Below the pieces are notes generated by a model. That model was not told the DNA's origin, did not search any database, and worked only from the letters and a program-made list of their open reading frames with translations. From Parerythrobacter aestuarii (GTDB lineage Bacteria > Pseudomonadota > Alphaproteobacteria > Sphingomonadales > Sphingomonadaceae), in contig NZ_JARBWD010000001.1 of NCBI RefSeq assembly GCF_030140925.1, positions 1,922,001-1,986,000 on the forward strand: DNA of 64,000 nt, read 5' to 3'. Of this stretch, positions 56,813 through 64,000 are shown one piece after another (position 1 is the stretch's first letter; each line of letters opens with the position of its first letter). A program made the translations under genes and the position numbers.

Positions 56813-57438
56813 TTTGGCTCACCCTCCGCCTTTTCGTCACCGGGCAGCACGTAGTCGGAGCCTTCCCAGGGTGAGAGGAAATCGAACTGCCGCAGGTCCT
56901 GCGCCAGCTCGACCGGCTCGTACACCACGCGCTTTTCCTCTTCGGAATAGCGCAGCTCGGTATAGCCGGTGAGCGGGAAGTCCTTGCGGAAGGGATGCCC
57001 CTCAAAGCCGTAATCAGTCAGGATCCGGCGCAGGTCCGGGTTGCCGCTGAACAGCACGCCATACATGTCGAACACTTCGCGCTCGAGCCAGCCGGCGTTG
57101 GGCCAAAGCGTTGTGACGGTCGGCACCGGGGTGATTTCGCTGGCGGTGACCTTGAGCATGACGCGGTGGTTCTTGGTCAGGCTCAACAGCATGTAGACGA
57201 CTTCGAACCGCTCCGCGCGGTCCGGGTAATCGACCCCGGCCATTTCTACCAGCTGCTGGTAGGCATGATCGTCGCGCAAGGTCCGCAGCGCATCCTCGAT
57301 CCGGTCGCGCGCGACAGTGATGACGATCTCGCCGAACTCTTCTTTCGAGCCGACGACCATGTCGCCCAGCGCCTTGGTCAGCGTGTCGAGAACGCCATCG
57401 TTAGGTGCCATGCGGGGGCCTGAATGAACGAAACTCAT
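56809..57438 (-). CDS. nuoC: NADH-quinone oxidoreductase subunit C
   Basis: The 30-kDa-type peripheral subunit, 209 residues. It has [31 protein letters not shown] family sequence and the [19 protein letters not shown] signature. The ATG at 57438 overlaps the nuoB stop (ATGA). A longer frame is a nuoB shadow. Confidence 0.96.
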   Translation of the reverse strand: MSFVHSGPRMAPNDGVLDTLTKALGDMVVGSKEEFGEIVITVARDRIEDALRTLRDDHAYQQLVEMAGVDYPDRAERFEVVYMLLSLTKNHRVMLKVTASEITPVPTVTTLWPNAGWLEREVFDMYGVLFSGNPDLRRILTDYGFEGHPFRKDFPLTGYTELRYSEEEKRVVYEPVELAQDLRQFDFLSPWEGSDYVLPGDEKAEGEPK

Positions 57439-58019
57439 CGCTCGATCGTCCCTTCGCGGCGGATCTTCCGCTGCAGCTGCATCACGCCATAGAGCAGCGC
57501 CTCTGCCGTCGGAGGACAGCCGGGGACATAGATATCGACCGGCACGATGCGGTCGCATCCGCGCACAACTGAATAGCTGTAGTGATAATAGCCGCCACCA
57601 TTGGCGCAGCTGCCCATCGAGATGACGTATTTCGGCTCCGACATCTGGTCGTAGACCTTGCGCAGCGCCGGGGCCATCTTGTTGCACAGCGTTCCGGCCA
57701 CGATCATCACGTCGCTCTGGCGCGGGCTGGCGCGAGGGGCGACGCCGAACCGCTCCATGTCATAGCGCGGCATGTTGACGTGGATCATCTCTACCGCGCA
57801 GCAGGCGAGGCCAAAGGTCATCCACCACAGCGAGCCGGTGCGCGCCCACTGGAACAGGTCTTCCGTGCTGGTGACGAGGAAACCCTTGTCGTTCACTTCA
57901 GTCTGCAGCGCATGGAAATAGTCCGCATCGGGCTGGCGAACTTCGCCGCCCTGTGCGGTCGGCATCTGGCCGATGGTATCAGGCGTCAGGCCGGCGAGCG
58001 TGGTGTTGGTCGTGTTCAT
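57435..58019 (-). CDS. nuoB: NADH-quinone oxidoreductase subunit B
   Basis: The PSST-type subunit carrying cluster N2, 194 residues. The ligands are seen in [18 protein letters not shown] and [10 protein letters not shown]. It starts one base after the nuoA stop region and overlaps nuoC. Confidence 0.97.
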   Translation of the reverse strand: MNTTNTTLAGLTPDTIGQMPTAQGGEVRQPDADYFHALQTEVNDKGFLVTSTEDLFQWARTGSLWWMTFGLACCAVEMIHVNMPRYDMERFGVAPRASPRQSDVMIVAGTLCNKMAPALRKVYDQMSEPKYVISMGSCANGGGYYHYSYSVVRGCDRIVPVDIYVPGCPPTAEALLYGVMQLQRKIRREGTIER

Positions 58020-58020
58020 G

Positions 58021-58395
58021 TCATTCCCACTCCAGCGCGCCCTTCTTCCACGCGTAAGCGAGGCCGATGGCCAGCTCGCCGAGGAAGATCATCATGGTGG
58101 CCCACCCGGCCCAACCGGTCAGGTCAAGGCTGACGGCCCAGGGAAACAGGAACGCGACTTCAAGATCGAAGATAATGAACAGGATCGCCACGAGATAAAA
58201 GCGCACGTCGAACTGGCTGCGCGGGTCCTCGAAGGCGGGGAAACCGCACTCGTATTCGCTGAGCTTTTCCGCAGTCGGCTTGTGCGATCCCGTCAGTCGC
58301 GAGACGCCCATCGGCAGGAACACGAACAGCGCGGAAAGCCCGACCGCGATGAACAGGAAGATCAGGATCGGCAGGTATTGCGAAAGGTCGACCAA
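58021..58395 (-). CDS. nuoA: NADH-quinone oxidoreductase subunit A
   Basis: The first gene of the complex I operon, a 124-residue membrane subunit with three helices. It shows [29 protein letters not shown] family sequence with the conserved loop cysteine, and the segment [14 protein letters not shown]. The region upstream (58396-58597) holds any promoter and a paired-hairpin repeat; no clear -35/-10 pair was identified. Confidence 0.96.
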   Translation of the reverse strand: MVDLSQYLPILIFLFIAVGLSALFVFLPMGVSRLTGSHKPTAEKLSEYECGFPAFEDPRSQFDVRFYLVAILFIIFDLEVAFLFPWAVSLDLTGWAGWATMMIFLGELAIGLAYAWKKGALEWE

Positions 58396-58517
58396 GAGAC
58401 TGACTCGCGAGGCTGATTTGGGGTTGGGTGCGCCCTAGTCCCGCCACCGCCAAGGCGCAAGGGGGCGAAGGGCTGTATTGCCCCTGCAATCGTGCAAAAT
58501 GTGCAATAGCACGTGAA

Positions 58518-58586
58518 CCCCAGCGCAGGCTGGGGTCTCCTGCAATCCTGTGCCGGGATCAGGGAGGTCCCGGCCTACGCCGGGAC
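58518..58586. repeat. Paired-hairpin palindromic element upstream of nuoA
   Basis: Hairpin one (58518-58535) is CCCCAGC-GCAG-GCTGGGG and hairpin two (58567-58586) is GTCCCGGC-CTAC-GCCGGGAC. GCCGGGATC at 58553 offers an alternative partner for the second stem. It lies in the 202 bp between the nuoA start and the aldehyde dehydrogenase stop and shares the layout of the elements at 1115-1181 and 47887-47965. Confidence 0.7.
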
Positions 58587-58597
58587 ACTCGCTTCGC

Positions 58598-60034
58598 TCA
58601 CGCCTTCTTCATCTCCCGCGCAATGTTCTTGCGGGTGGTGTCGCCATAGGGCGGTTTGAGCCCGGCGAGCTTGGCTACATCCACCTTTGGCTGTGTGTAG
58701 ACACTGCGGGCGTGGCTGAATTCCTTGAAGCCTTCGGGCCCATGGTAGGACCCGATACCGCTCGGCCCGACCCCGCCAAAGGGCAGGTCTTCCATCGACA
58801 CATGCATGATCACATCGTTGACGGTCACCCCGCCCGAGATCGTGCGGGTCAGCACATGCTCGCGCTCGCCTGCATCTGCACCGAAGTAGTACAGGCCCAG
58901 CGGGCGGTCGTTCTCGTTCACATAATCGATCGCTTCATCGACATTCTTGTAGGTCTTGACCGGCAAGACCGGTCCGAAGATTTCCTCCTGCATCGCCATC
59001 ATGTCGTCATTGACATTGCGCAGGATGGTGAGCGGCATCTTGCGAGTGTTGGTGGAGGAGAAATCCTCGTTCGCCGGGTTTACTTCGATCACATCCGCTC
59101 CCTTGTCGCGGGCATCGGCGACCATGGTCTGCAGACGGTCGAAATGGCGATCTGTCACGACTGATGTGTAGTCATCGTTGTCGAGCAGGGTCGGATACAT
59201 GTTGTGCGCAGCCTGGCGAACGGAATCGACGGCCACCTGCTCCTTGTCTTCCGGCACATAGAGATAGTCCGGCGCGAGGCAGATCTGCCCGGCGTTGAGC
59301 ATCTTGCCCAGCGCGATGCGTTCGCCGGCCTGCTCGAAATTGGCGCTGCGGCCGAGGAAGACAGGCGACTTGCCGCCCAGTTCCAGCGTCACGGGCACGA
59401 GGTTGCGTCCGGCAGCTTCCATGACCTTGCGGCCAGTCGCTGTCGAACCGGTGAACAGCAAGTGATCGAACGGCAGCGAAGAAAATGCTGCAGCCACTTC
59501 CGGGCTGCCGGTGATCACCGCCACTTCGTCCTCGGCGAAATACCTGGCCACGACCTCCGCTGTGAGCTCGCTGGTCTTCTCCGTGAATTCGCTCGGCTTG
59601 ATCATCGCCCGGTTGCCCGCTGCGAGGATCTGCATGAGCGGGCCGATCGATAGGTTCACCGGGAAGTTCCAGGGTGAGAGGATGCCAACGACGCCCTTGG
59701 GCTCGTAACGCAGTTCCGCCTTGGCTCCCATCAGGCCCAGCGGGAAACGCAGGCCGCGCTTCTCCGGACGCGCCCATTTGTCCATGTGCTTGAGGCAGTA
59801 CTTGCCGAACCCGATGGTGCCGGTGATGTCGGTCAGCATCGATTGTTCGTGACTGCGATTGCCGAAGTCGGCGCTCATGGCCTTGGCCAGCTCGTCGCCA
59901 TGGTCGACCAGCATGGCAATCGCTCGCTTGATCCGGTCGCGGCGCATGCTCAACGGTTCCGGGCGAGCAGCGGTGAAGGCCTCGCGCTGCTTGCGCAGGA
60001 TGGCTTCCATCTCTGCCTTCTTGTCTTCGGCCAT
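58598..60034 (-). CDS. Aldehyde dehydrogenase, coniferyl-aldehyde dehydrogenase type
   Basis: A 478-residue NAD(P)-dependent aldehyde dehydrogenase. It has SPWNFPVNLSIGPL, the TGSTATGRKV cofactor loop, the catalytic Glu in VTLELGGKSP and the catalytic Cys in NAGQICLAPDY. Overall wording and the short C-terminus resemble coniferyl-aldehyde dehydrogenases (CalB), but substrate cannot be read from sequence. GAGGAGA precedes the ATG. It is divergent from the thiolase gene with a 183 bp gap. Confidence 0.88.
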   Translation of the reverse strand: MAEDKKAEMEAILRKQREAFTAARPEPLSMRRDRIKRAIAMLVDHGDELAKAMSADFGNRSHEQSMLTDITGTIGFGKYCLKHMDKWARPEKRGLRFPLGLMGAKAELRYEPKGVVGILSPWNFPVNLSIGPLMQILAAGNRAMIKPSEFTEKTSELTAEVVARYFAEDEVAVITGSPEVAAAFSSLPFDHLLFTGSTATGRKVMEAAGRNLVPVTLELGGKSPVFLGRSANFEQAGERIALGKMLNAGQICLAPDYLYVPEDKEQVAVDSVRQAAHNMYPTLLDNDDYTSVVTDRHFDRLQTMVADARDKGADVIEVNPANEDFSSTNTRKMPLTILRNVNDDMMAMQEEIFGPVLPVKTYKNVDEAIDYVNENDRPLGLYYFGADAGEREHVLTRTISGGVTVNDVIMHVSMEDLPFGGVGPSGIGSYHGPEGFKEFSHARSVYTQPKVDVAKLAGLKPPYGDTTRKNIAREMKKA

Positions 60035-60217
60035 GGCTTATCTCCTCCTCAGGTTTCTCTTTGCGACTTATCTCGACCATTGCGCGGGGTATGACAAGCG
60101 ACATCGTGATCGCTGCTATCGCCCCTGCAAACGTATCCTGTTTGTAATTGCCGCAGTGCAGCACTAGGTGACGTGTCGCTATTCCAACGCATAAGACTCG
60201 CAGAAAGGTCCCTCTCC

Positions 60218-61414
60218 ATGGCCCAGTTCTCCGCCGCAGATCCCGTCGTCATCCTGTCCTACGCCCGCACCCCGATGGGTGGAATGCAGGGCGCCCTGTC
60301 CGATGTCTCCGCGACTGACCTTGGCGCGACTGCAGTGAAGGCAGCAGTCGAGCGCTCCGGCGTCCCGGGCGAGAAATTCGACCGCACTTACATGGGCTGT
60401 GTCCTCCCGGCCGGCCTCGGCCAGGCACCCGCGCGCCAGGCGACCATCAAGGCGGGCCTGCCGGAATCAGTCCAGGCGACGACCGTCAACAAGGTCTGCG
60501 GCAGCGGCATGCAGACCGTCATCATGGGCGCGGAAGCGCTCGCCAGCGGCACCATCGATTATGTCGTGGCCGGCGGAATGGAGAGCATGACCAATGCTCC
60601 CTACCTGCTCAAGAAGCACCGCAGCGGCGCGCGCATCGGACATGACACCGCTTACGACCACATGTTCCTCGACGGGCTGGAAGATGCTTATGAGGCAGGC
60701 CGCGCGATGGGCACTTTCGCGCAGGACACCGCCAACGAATACCAGCTGACCCGCGAAGACATGGACGGTTATTCCATCGAGTCGCTGCGCCGCGCCAATG
60801 CTGCCATCGAAAGCGGGGCATTTGCCGATGAAGTCGTTCCGGTCACCTTCGCCACCCGCAAGGGCGATGTCACGGTCGACACTGACGAACAGCCCGGCCG
60901 CGGCATGCCGGACAAGATCCCGACCCTGCGTCCTGCCTTCGCCAAGGACGGCACTATTACCGCTGCCACTTCCAGCTCCATTTCCGATGGTGCGGCGGCG
61001 ATCGTCCTGACCCGCGAAAGCGTTGCCAAGGGAAATGGCCAGCAACCGGTCGCGAAAATCGTCGCCATGGCTGCCCACGCGCGTGCGCCCAAGGACTTCA
61101 CCGTCGCCCCGGTCGGCGCGATCGAGAAGGTGCTGGATAGGGCCGGCTGGAGCGTCGACGATGTCGACCTGTGGGAAGTCAACGAAGCCTTCGCCTGCGT
61201 TTCCATGTTCGCCATGCGTGACATCGGCATCCCGCACGAGAAGATCAACGTCAACGGCGGTGCGACGGCACTGGGCCACCCGATCGGCGCCAGCGGCACA
61301 CGCATCATTGTCACGCTGCTCAACGCACTGAAGCAGCAGGGCAAGACCAAGGGCGTCGCGAGCCTTTGCATCGGCGGCGGCGAAGCCACCGCTGTGGCGG
61401 TCGAGCTGGTCTGA
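60218..61414 (+). CDS. Acetyl-CoA acetyltransferase (thiolase)
   Basis: A 398-residue thiolase that condenses two acetyl-CoA or cleaves acetoacetyl-CoA. The acyl-accepting Cys is in VNKVCGSGMQT, the His in GHPIGASGTR and the second Cys in SLCIGGGEATA. The ATG at 60218 has AGAAAGG upstream and the normal N-terminus (PVVILSYARTPMGG); a frame from 60173 is longer without support. Being biosynthetic or catabolic cannot be decided here; no phb or fad gene is adjacent. Confidence 0.93.
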   Translation: MAQFSAADPVVILSYARTPMGGMQGALSDVSATDLGATAVKAAVERSGVPGEKFDRTYMGCVLPAGLGQAPARQATIKAGLPESVQATTVNKVCGSGMQTVIMGAEALASGTIDYVVAGGMESMTNAPYLLKKHRSGARIGHDTAYDHMFLDGLEDAYEAGRAMGTFAQDTANEYQLTREDMDGYSIESLRRANAAIESGAFADEVVPVTFATRKGDVTVDTDEQPGRGMPDKIPTLRPAFAKDGTITAATSSSISDGAAAIVLTRESVAKGNGQQPVAKIVAMAAHARAPKDFTVAPVGAIEKVLDRAGWSVDDVDLWEVNEAFACVSMFAMRDIGIPHEKINVNGGATALGHPIGASGTRIIVTLLNALKQQGKTKGVASLCIGGGEATAVAVELV

Positions 61415-61417
61415 TTT

Positions 61418-61462
61418 CCACCAGCTGCGCCGGCGCGATTCGCTGTCCGGCGCGTTTGGTGG
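61418..61462 (+). terminator. Long stem-loop after the thiolase gene
   Basis: CCACCA and GCGCCGG pair with CCGGCGC and TGGTGG across a 3/3 internal loop, four bases after the thiolase stop. There is no T-run, so it may be a transcript-end stabiliser or a Rho-assisted stop. Confidence 0.4.
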
Positions 61463-61472
61463 TATCCTCTCA

Positions 61473-61490
61473 CCTCCTTGAAAAAGGAGG
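61473..61490 (+). promoter_or_regulatory. Hairpin that sequesters the ribosome-binding site of the next gene
   Basis: CCTCCTT-GAAA-AAGGAGG forms a perfect 7 bp stem capped by a GNRA tetraloop. The right arm is the complete ribosome-binding site of the lipoprotein gene, five bases before its ATG. Pairing would block translation, so this is a candidate translational switch or thermometer. Confidence 0.55.
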
Positions 61491-61495
61491 GAGAG

Positions 61496-61879
61496 ATGGA
61501 GAAATGGACTGCGTTACTCGCGGCAGCCGCATTGGCTGCTTGTTCTCAAACCGCTGAACCTGCAGCCGAAGCAGAAGAACCGGCCCCGGCGATTACGCCC
61601 GGTACATACGACTTCTCATTCGACAGTGATGGAACGGTCAATCGGGCCGTGCTGGAGGCCGACGGTACTTACACCACCTTCCAGCCTGACGGAAACCAGA
61701 TTGCCCGCGGCAGCTGGACCAGTATCGGCCAGCGAACCTGTTTCGATCCCGAGGGCGACAATCCTCAGGTTTGCTACACTGATGAGGTTCCAGGCGACGA
61801 CGGCAGATTCAGCGCGACCAGCGACGATGGTCGGACGATTTACGTTACCCCTGTCGCGGAAGAAGTGCCTGCGGAATAA
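61496..61879 (+). CDS. Small putative lipoprotein
   Basis: A 127-residue protein with a signal and lipobox LAAC (Cys at residue 16). A Glu/Ala/Pro-rich linker follows, then a beta-rich domain with repeated phrases such as GTYDFSF and GTYTTFQPDG and two cysteines (RTCFDPE and QVCYTDE). No family is recognised; it resembles small sphingomonad lipoproteins. The ATG at 61496 has an ideal AAGGAGG. It is convergent with the SH3-domain gene. Confidence 0.7.
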   Translation: MEKWTALLAAAALAACSQTAEPAAEAEEPAPAITPGTYDFSFDSDGTVNRAVLEADGTYTTFQPDGNQIARGSWTSIGQRTCFDPEGDNPQVCYTDEVPGDDGRFSATSDDGRTIYVTPVAEEVPAE

Positions 61880-61929
61880 GCGGCTTCGGCACGGATCGTT
61901 GAGCCAGCAGCCGGGCGATCCGGCTCACG

Positions 61930-62400
61930 TCAGGGCGCGCCTGCTCCATAGAGACGGTCCGCCGGGACATAGCCTTCGCGTCCTGCGACCGAGAGCTCGC
62001 ACCAGCCCGCCTCGCATTCGCCGAGCTTGCCGACAACGCCCGGTTCGAGGTTCCATTTGAGCGATGAATTGTCCGCCGGGGCGGTACGCATCGGTGCAAG
62101 CCCTTCCCCCACGACGAGCCCACCGCGTTCGGCGCTCAGCATGGTCTTGGCAACCCAACCGCGATCACCGTCGCTATCTTCAATGTAGCGCCAACCTTCC
62201 TTGAGCCGCAGTACTTTGATCGGCAGCCCCTTGCGCTTGTAGACCCAGTTGATCCGATACTCAGTGCTGGGACCGACCCGGAGGTTGAGCTTGGTCGTAT
62301 CGATTGTCGCCCAATAAGGCGTCTCGCGCTGCTGCGCGCTCGCTTCGCCGCAGGCGGCGAGGAGCAGTGTCAACGATGTAAGAAGCAGTACCCGGGTCAT
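61930..62400 (-). CDS. SH3-domain lipoprotein
   Basis: A 156-residue exported protein with lipobox LAAC and a bacterial SH3 (DUF1058-type) region. It shows LNLRVGPSTEYRINWVYKRKGLPIKVL and GWRYIEDSDGDRGWVAKTML, then a second SH3-like half (LAPMRTAPADNSSLKW). Such proteins bind cell-wall or ligand peptides in the envelope. The ATG at 62400 gives a proper signal peptide; the longer frame does not. Confidence 0.82.
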   Translation of the reverse strand: MTRVLLLTSLTLLLAACGEASAQQRETPYWATIDTTKLNLRVGPSTEYRINWVYKRKGLPIKVLRLKEGWRYIEDSDGDRGWVAKTMLSAERGGLVVGEGLAPMRTAPADNSSLKWNLEPGVVGKLGECEAGWCELSVAGREGYVPADRLYGAGAP

Positions 62401-62493
62401 GGCAAGGCATCTTATGGTAAATGAACGCTTCCCCGCAAGAGTTTGCCCGGCCCGACTTGACCGCAATGCGCGCTATGTCCAATCACGGGACAG

Positions 62494-63510
62494 ATGACCG
62501 ACAGCAGCGACACGACCGCCCGGCGTATCGGAGGCACTCCCAGGGTGGTAGTTACCCGCCACCTGATGCCCTCCGTCGAAGCGCGCATGAGCGAGCTCTA
62601 CGATGCAACGCTCAATACCGGCGACATCCCCTTGACCCGCGAACAATTGGCCGACGCGATGGCCGATTGCGACGTTCTGGTGCCGACAGTCACTGACCGA
62701 ATCGACGCCGAATTGATCGAAGGCGCTGGCGAGCGCCTGAAGCTGATCGCCAATTTCGGTGCCGGTACCGATCATATCGACCTCGCCGCCGCTGCGAAGC
62801 GCAAGATCATGGTCACCAATACGCCCGGAGTCTTCACCGATGACACCGCCGACATTGCCATGCTCGGCATCATCGGGGTCCCACGCCGTATCCGCGAGGG
62901 CGTCGAGCTGGTGCGGACCGGCAAGTGGACCGGCTGGGCACCCTCGCGCATGCTGGGGCGTCGGATCGGCGGGAAAGTGCTGGGCATCGTAGGGATGGGC
63001 CGCATCGGGCAAGCGGTGGCGCACCGCGCTCGGGCTTTCGGGCTCGATATCGCCTATCACAACCGCAAGCGGTTACCTGAAGCAATCGAGCGGATGTTGG
63101 CGGCGCGCTATGTCCCTGATCTCGATACTCTGTTGGCAGAAGCTGACATACTTACCCTGCACTGCCCGGCGACCGAGGAGACGACAGGGATGCTCGATGC
63201 GCGCAGGATCGGGTTGATGAAACAGGGCGCGAGCCTGATCAACACGGCCCGCGGCGAACTGGTCGACCAGGAAGCGCTCATCGCGGCGCTGGAAAGTGGC
63301 CACCTCGCCGGCGCCGGGCTGGATGTCTATCCGGATGAGCCCAGGGTCGACAAGCGCCTGATCCGGCATCCGAACGTCATGACCTTGCCTCACATCGGCA
63401 GCGCCACGGCGGAGGGCCGCGAAGCCTCGGGCGAGAAAGTCATCGCCAATATCCGCTTCTGGGCCGACGGCCATCGTCCGCCCGACCAGGTGCTCGACGC
63501 GCTGGTTTAG
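62494..63510 (+). CDS. D-2-hydroxyacid dehydrogenase (glyoxylate/hydroxypyruvate reductase type)
   Basis: A 338-residue NAD(P)-dependent oxidoreductase. It has the Rossmann motif [17 protein letters not shown], the catalytic Arg in [13 protein letters not shown], the Glu in [11 protein letters not shown] and the His in LPHIGSAT. The full-length two-domain fold is present. The exact substrate (glyoxylate, hydroxypyruvate or another 2-oxoacid) is not determinable. It ends 50 bases upstream of the ubiquitin-like gene, on the same strand. Confidence 0.92.
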   Translation: MTDSSDTTARRIGGTPRVVVTRHLMPSVEARMSELYDATLNTGDIPLTREQLADAMADCDVLVPTVTDRIDAELIEGAGERLKLIANFGAGTDHIDLAAAAKRKIMVTNTPGVFTDDTADIAMLGIIGVPRRIREGVELVRTGKWTGWAPSRMLGRRIGGKVLGIVGMGRIGQAVAHRARAFGLDIAYHNRKRLPEAIERMLAARYVPDLDTLLAEADILTLHCPATEETTGMLDARRIGLMKQGASLINTARGELVDQEALIAALESGHLAGAGLDVYPDEPRVDKRLIRHPNVMTLPHIGSATAEGREASGEKVIANIRFWADGHRPPDQVLDALV

Positions 63511-63560
63511 GTTGGGGAAAGTCAATTCGGGGCGCACAGACGAGACGGAGGAAAAATCCC

Positions 63561-63890
63561 ATGTCCAGACTGCTTGGTGCCATACTTGGTGCCACCACTT
63601 TGACTGCCGGTTTGGTGGTTCCAGCGCTTCCGGTCTACGCGGCCGACGATGCGCAGACCGAGATCACGGTGTTGGTCAAGACTCTCACTGGCAAGGTTAT
63701 CCCGATCCGCATCACCCCTGGCTCGACAATCTTCCAGGCCAAACAAGCGGTCCTAGCGAAAGAAGGCATCCCGCCGGAGCAGCAGCGGCTTATTTTCGCA
63801 GGCAAGCAGCTGGAGGACGAGCGGACCTTGCGTGACTACAATATCCAGAACGAATCGACTTTGTTCCTGGTCCTGAACCTGAGGGGGTAA
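63561..63890 (+). CDS. Secreted ubiquitin-like protein
   Basis: A 109-residue protein. Residues 1-27 are a signal peptide (cleavage likely after VYA). Residues 35-109 align without gaps to eukaryotic ubiquitin positions 1-75, with about 49 of 75 identical by my own hand alignment to the recalled ubiquitin sequence. Identical blocks include [31 protein letters not shown] and ESTL. Lysines equivalent to K6, K11, K27, K33 and K48 are kept; K29 and K63 are Ala and Asn. The Leu8-Ile44-Val70 patch is kept. R72 is Asn, and the C-terminus is LRG with one Gly, not LRGG. GGAGGA lies eight bases before the ATG. The second half looks almost eukaryotic, suggesting ancient transfer. Confidence 0.93.
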   Translation: MSRLLGAILGATTLTAGLVVPALPVYAADDAQTEITVLVKTLTGKVIPIRITPGSTIFQAKQAVLAKEGIPPEQQRLIFAGKQLEDERTLRDYNIQNESTLFLVLNLRG

Positions 63891-63894
63891 TGCC

Positions 63895-64000
63895 TTGAAC
63901 GACGCGACCGGCGACGACAGTCGCTACCAGTCCGGATTGGTGCGCGATTTGTGGTTGCTGCCGCAGACTGTCCGCAATTCCTTCACATTCGAAGGCCGTT
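63895..64000 (+). CDS. Unidentified gene following the ubiquitin-like gene (5' part only)
   Basis: A frame opening with TTG four bases after the ubiquitin-like stop, with GAGGGGG seven bases upstream, and running off the window. The first 35 residues begin MNDATGDDSRYQSGLV and include RDLWLLPQTV. They are too few to identify a family. The tight spacing indicates co-transcription with the ubiquitin-like gene, so its identity matters for that gene's role. Confidence 0.5.
   Translation, partial: MNDATGDDSRYQSGLVRDLWLLPQTVRNSFTFEGR

Noticed and set aside
1..64000. CRISPR arrays, insertion sequences, prophage, rRNA
   Set aside because: No regularly spaced direct repeats, transposase, integrase, phage structural gene or rRNA sequence was found on reading both strands.

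Overview
The window is one contiguous piece of a GC-rich alphaproteobacterial chromosome. Gene content and order point to Sphingomonadales, most likely an Erythrobacteraceae-like organism. Signs of this are a pyruvate dehydrogenase beta subunit with a fused lipoyl domain, the grx-nitrilase-DUF1178 block, the order moaC-moeA-lexA-comEC-gltX-gltA, the order nuoN-birA-coaX-rnj-DUF1467, and short paired-hairpin repeats of the kind scattered through these genomes. The assignment rests on recalled family knowledge, not on a search. No integrase, transposase, rRNA or CRISPR array was seen.

Layout. 63-3040 (minus): ftsB-pdhA-pdhB. 3138-6097: a carboxymuconolactone decarboxylase-like protein and a VOC protein, divergent from hppD and a second VOC gene (tyrosine catabolism). 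6193-10259: a secreted two-module protein, an MscS channel, an MFS transporter and a DUF1499 protein, then tRNA-Arg(CCT). 10514-12105 (minus): grxC-nitrilase-DUF1178. 12139-12798: an Hsp20 gene with an RpoH-type promoter, a ROSE-like RNA thermometer and a clear terminator. 13126-16067 (minus): pyrG, secG, tpiA. 16262-23871 (plus): a PpiD-like chaperone followed by trpE-[DUF2233]-[pip]-trpG-trpD-trpC, almost entirely start/stop overlapped. 24133-26555: moaC-moeA-lexA with a GTTC-N7-GTTC SOS box. Then comEC (minus), gltX and gltA.

31824-38464 holds an unusual set: a histidine kinase lacking the phospho-acceptor His, a DUF2336 protein behind a CtrA-like site, a degenerate nucleotidyltransferase/membrane protein, an Hpt-like protein lacking its His, and a large membrane-anchored coiled-coil protein with TipN-like architecture. 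It looks like a cell-cycle or polarity neighbourhood, which is inference.

38466-58395 (minus) is a complete 14-gene complex I operon, nuoA to nuoN, followed by birA, coaX, rnj and a DUF1467 gene. Seven small unrelated genes (two lipoproteins and five small membrane proteins) sit between nuoC and nuoH, each overlapping its neighbours by a few bases. 58598-63510 holds an aldehyde dehydrogenase, a thiolase, two small lipoproteins and a D-2-hydroxyacid dehydrogenase.

The most striking item is at 63561-63890: a secreted protein whose mature part matches eukaryotic ubiquitin at about 49 of 75 positions in a hand alignment and ends in LRG. A further reading frame begins four bases later and runs off the end of the window.
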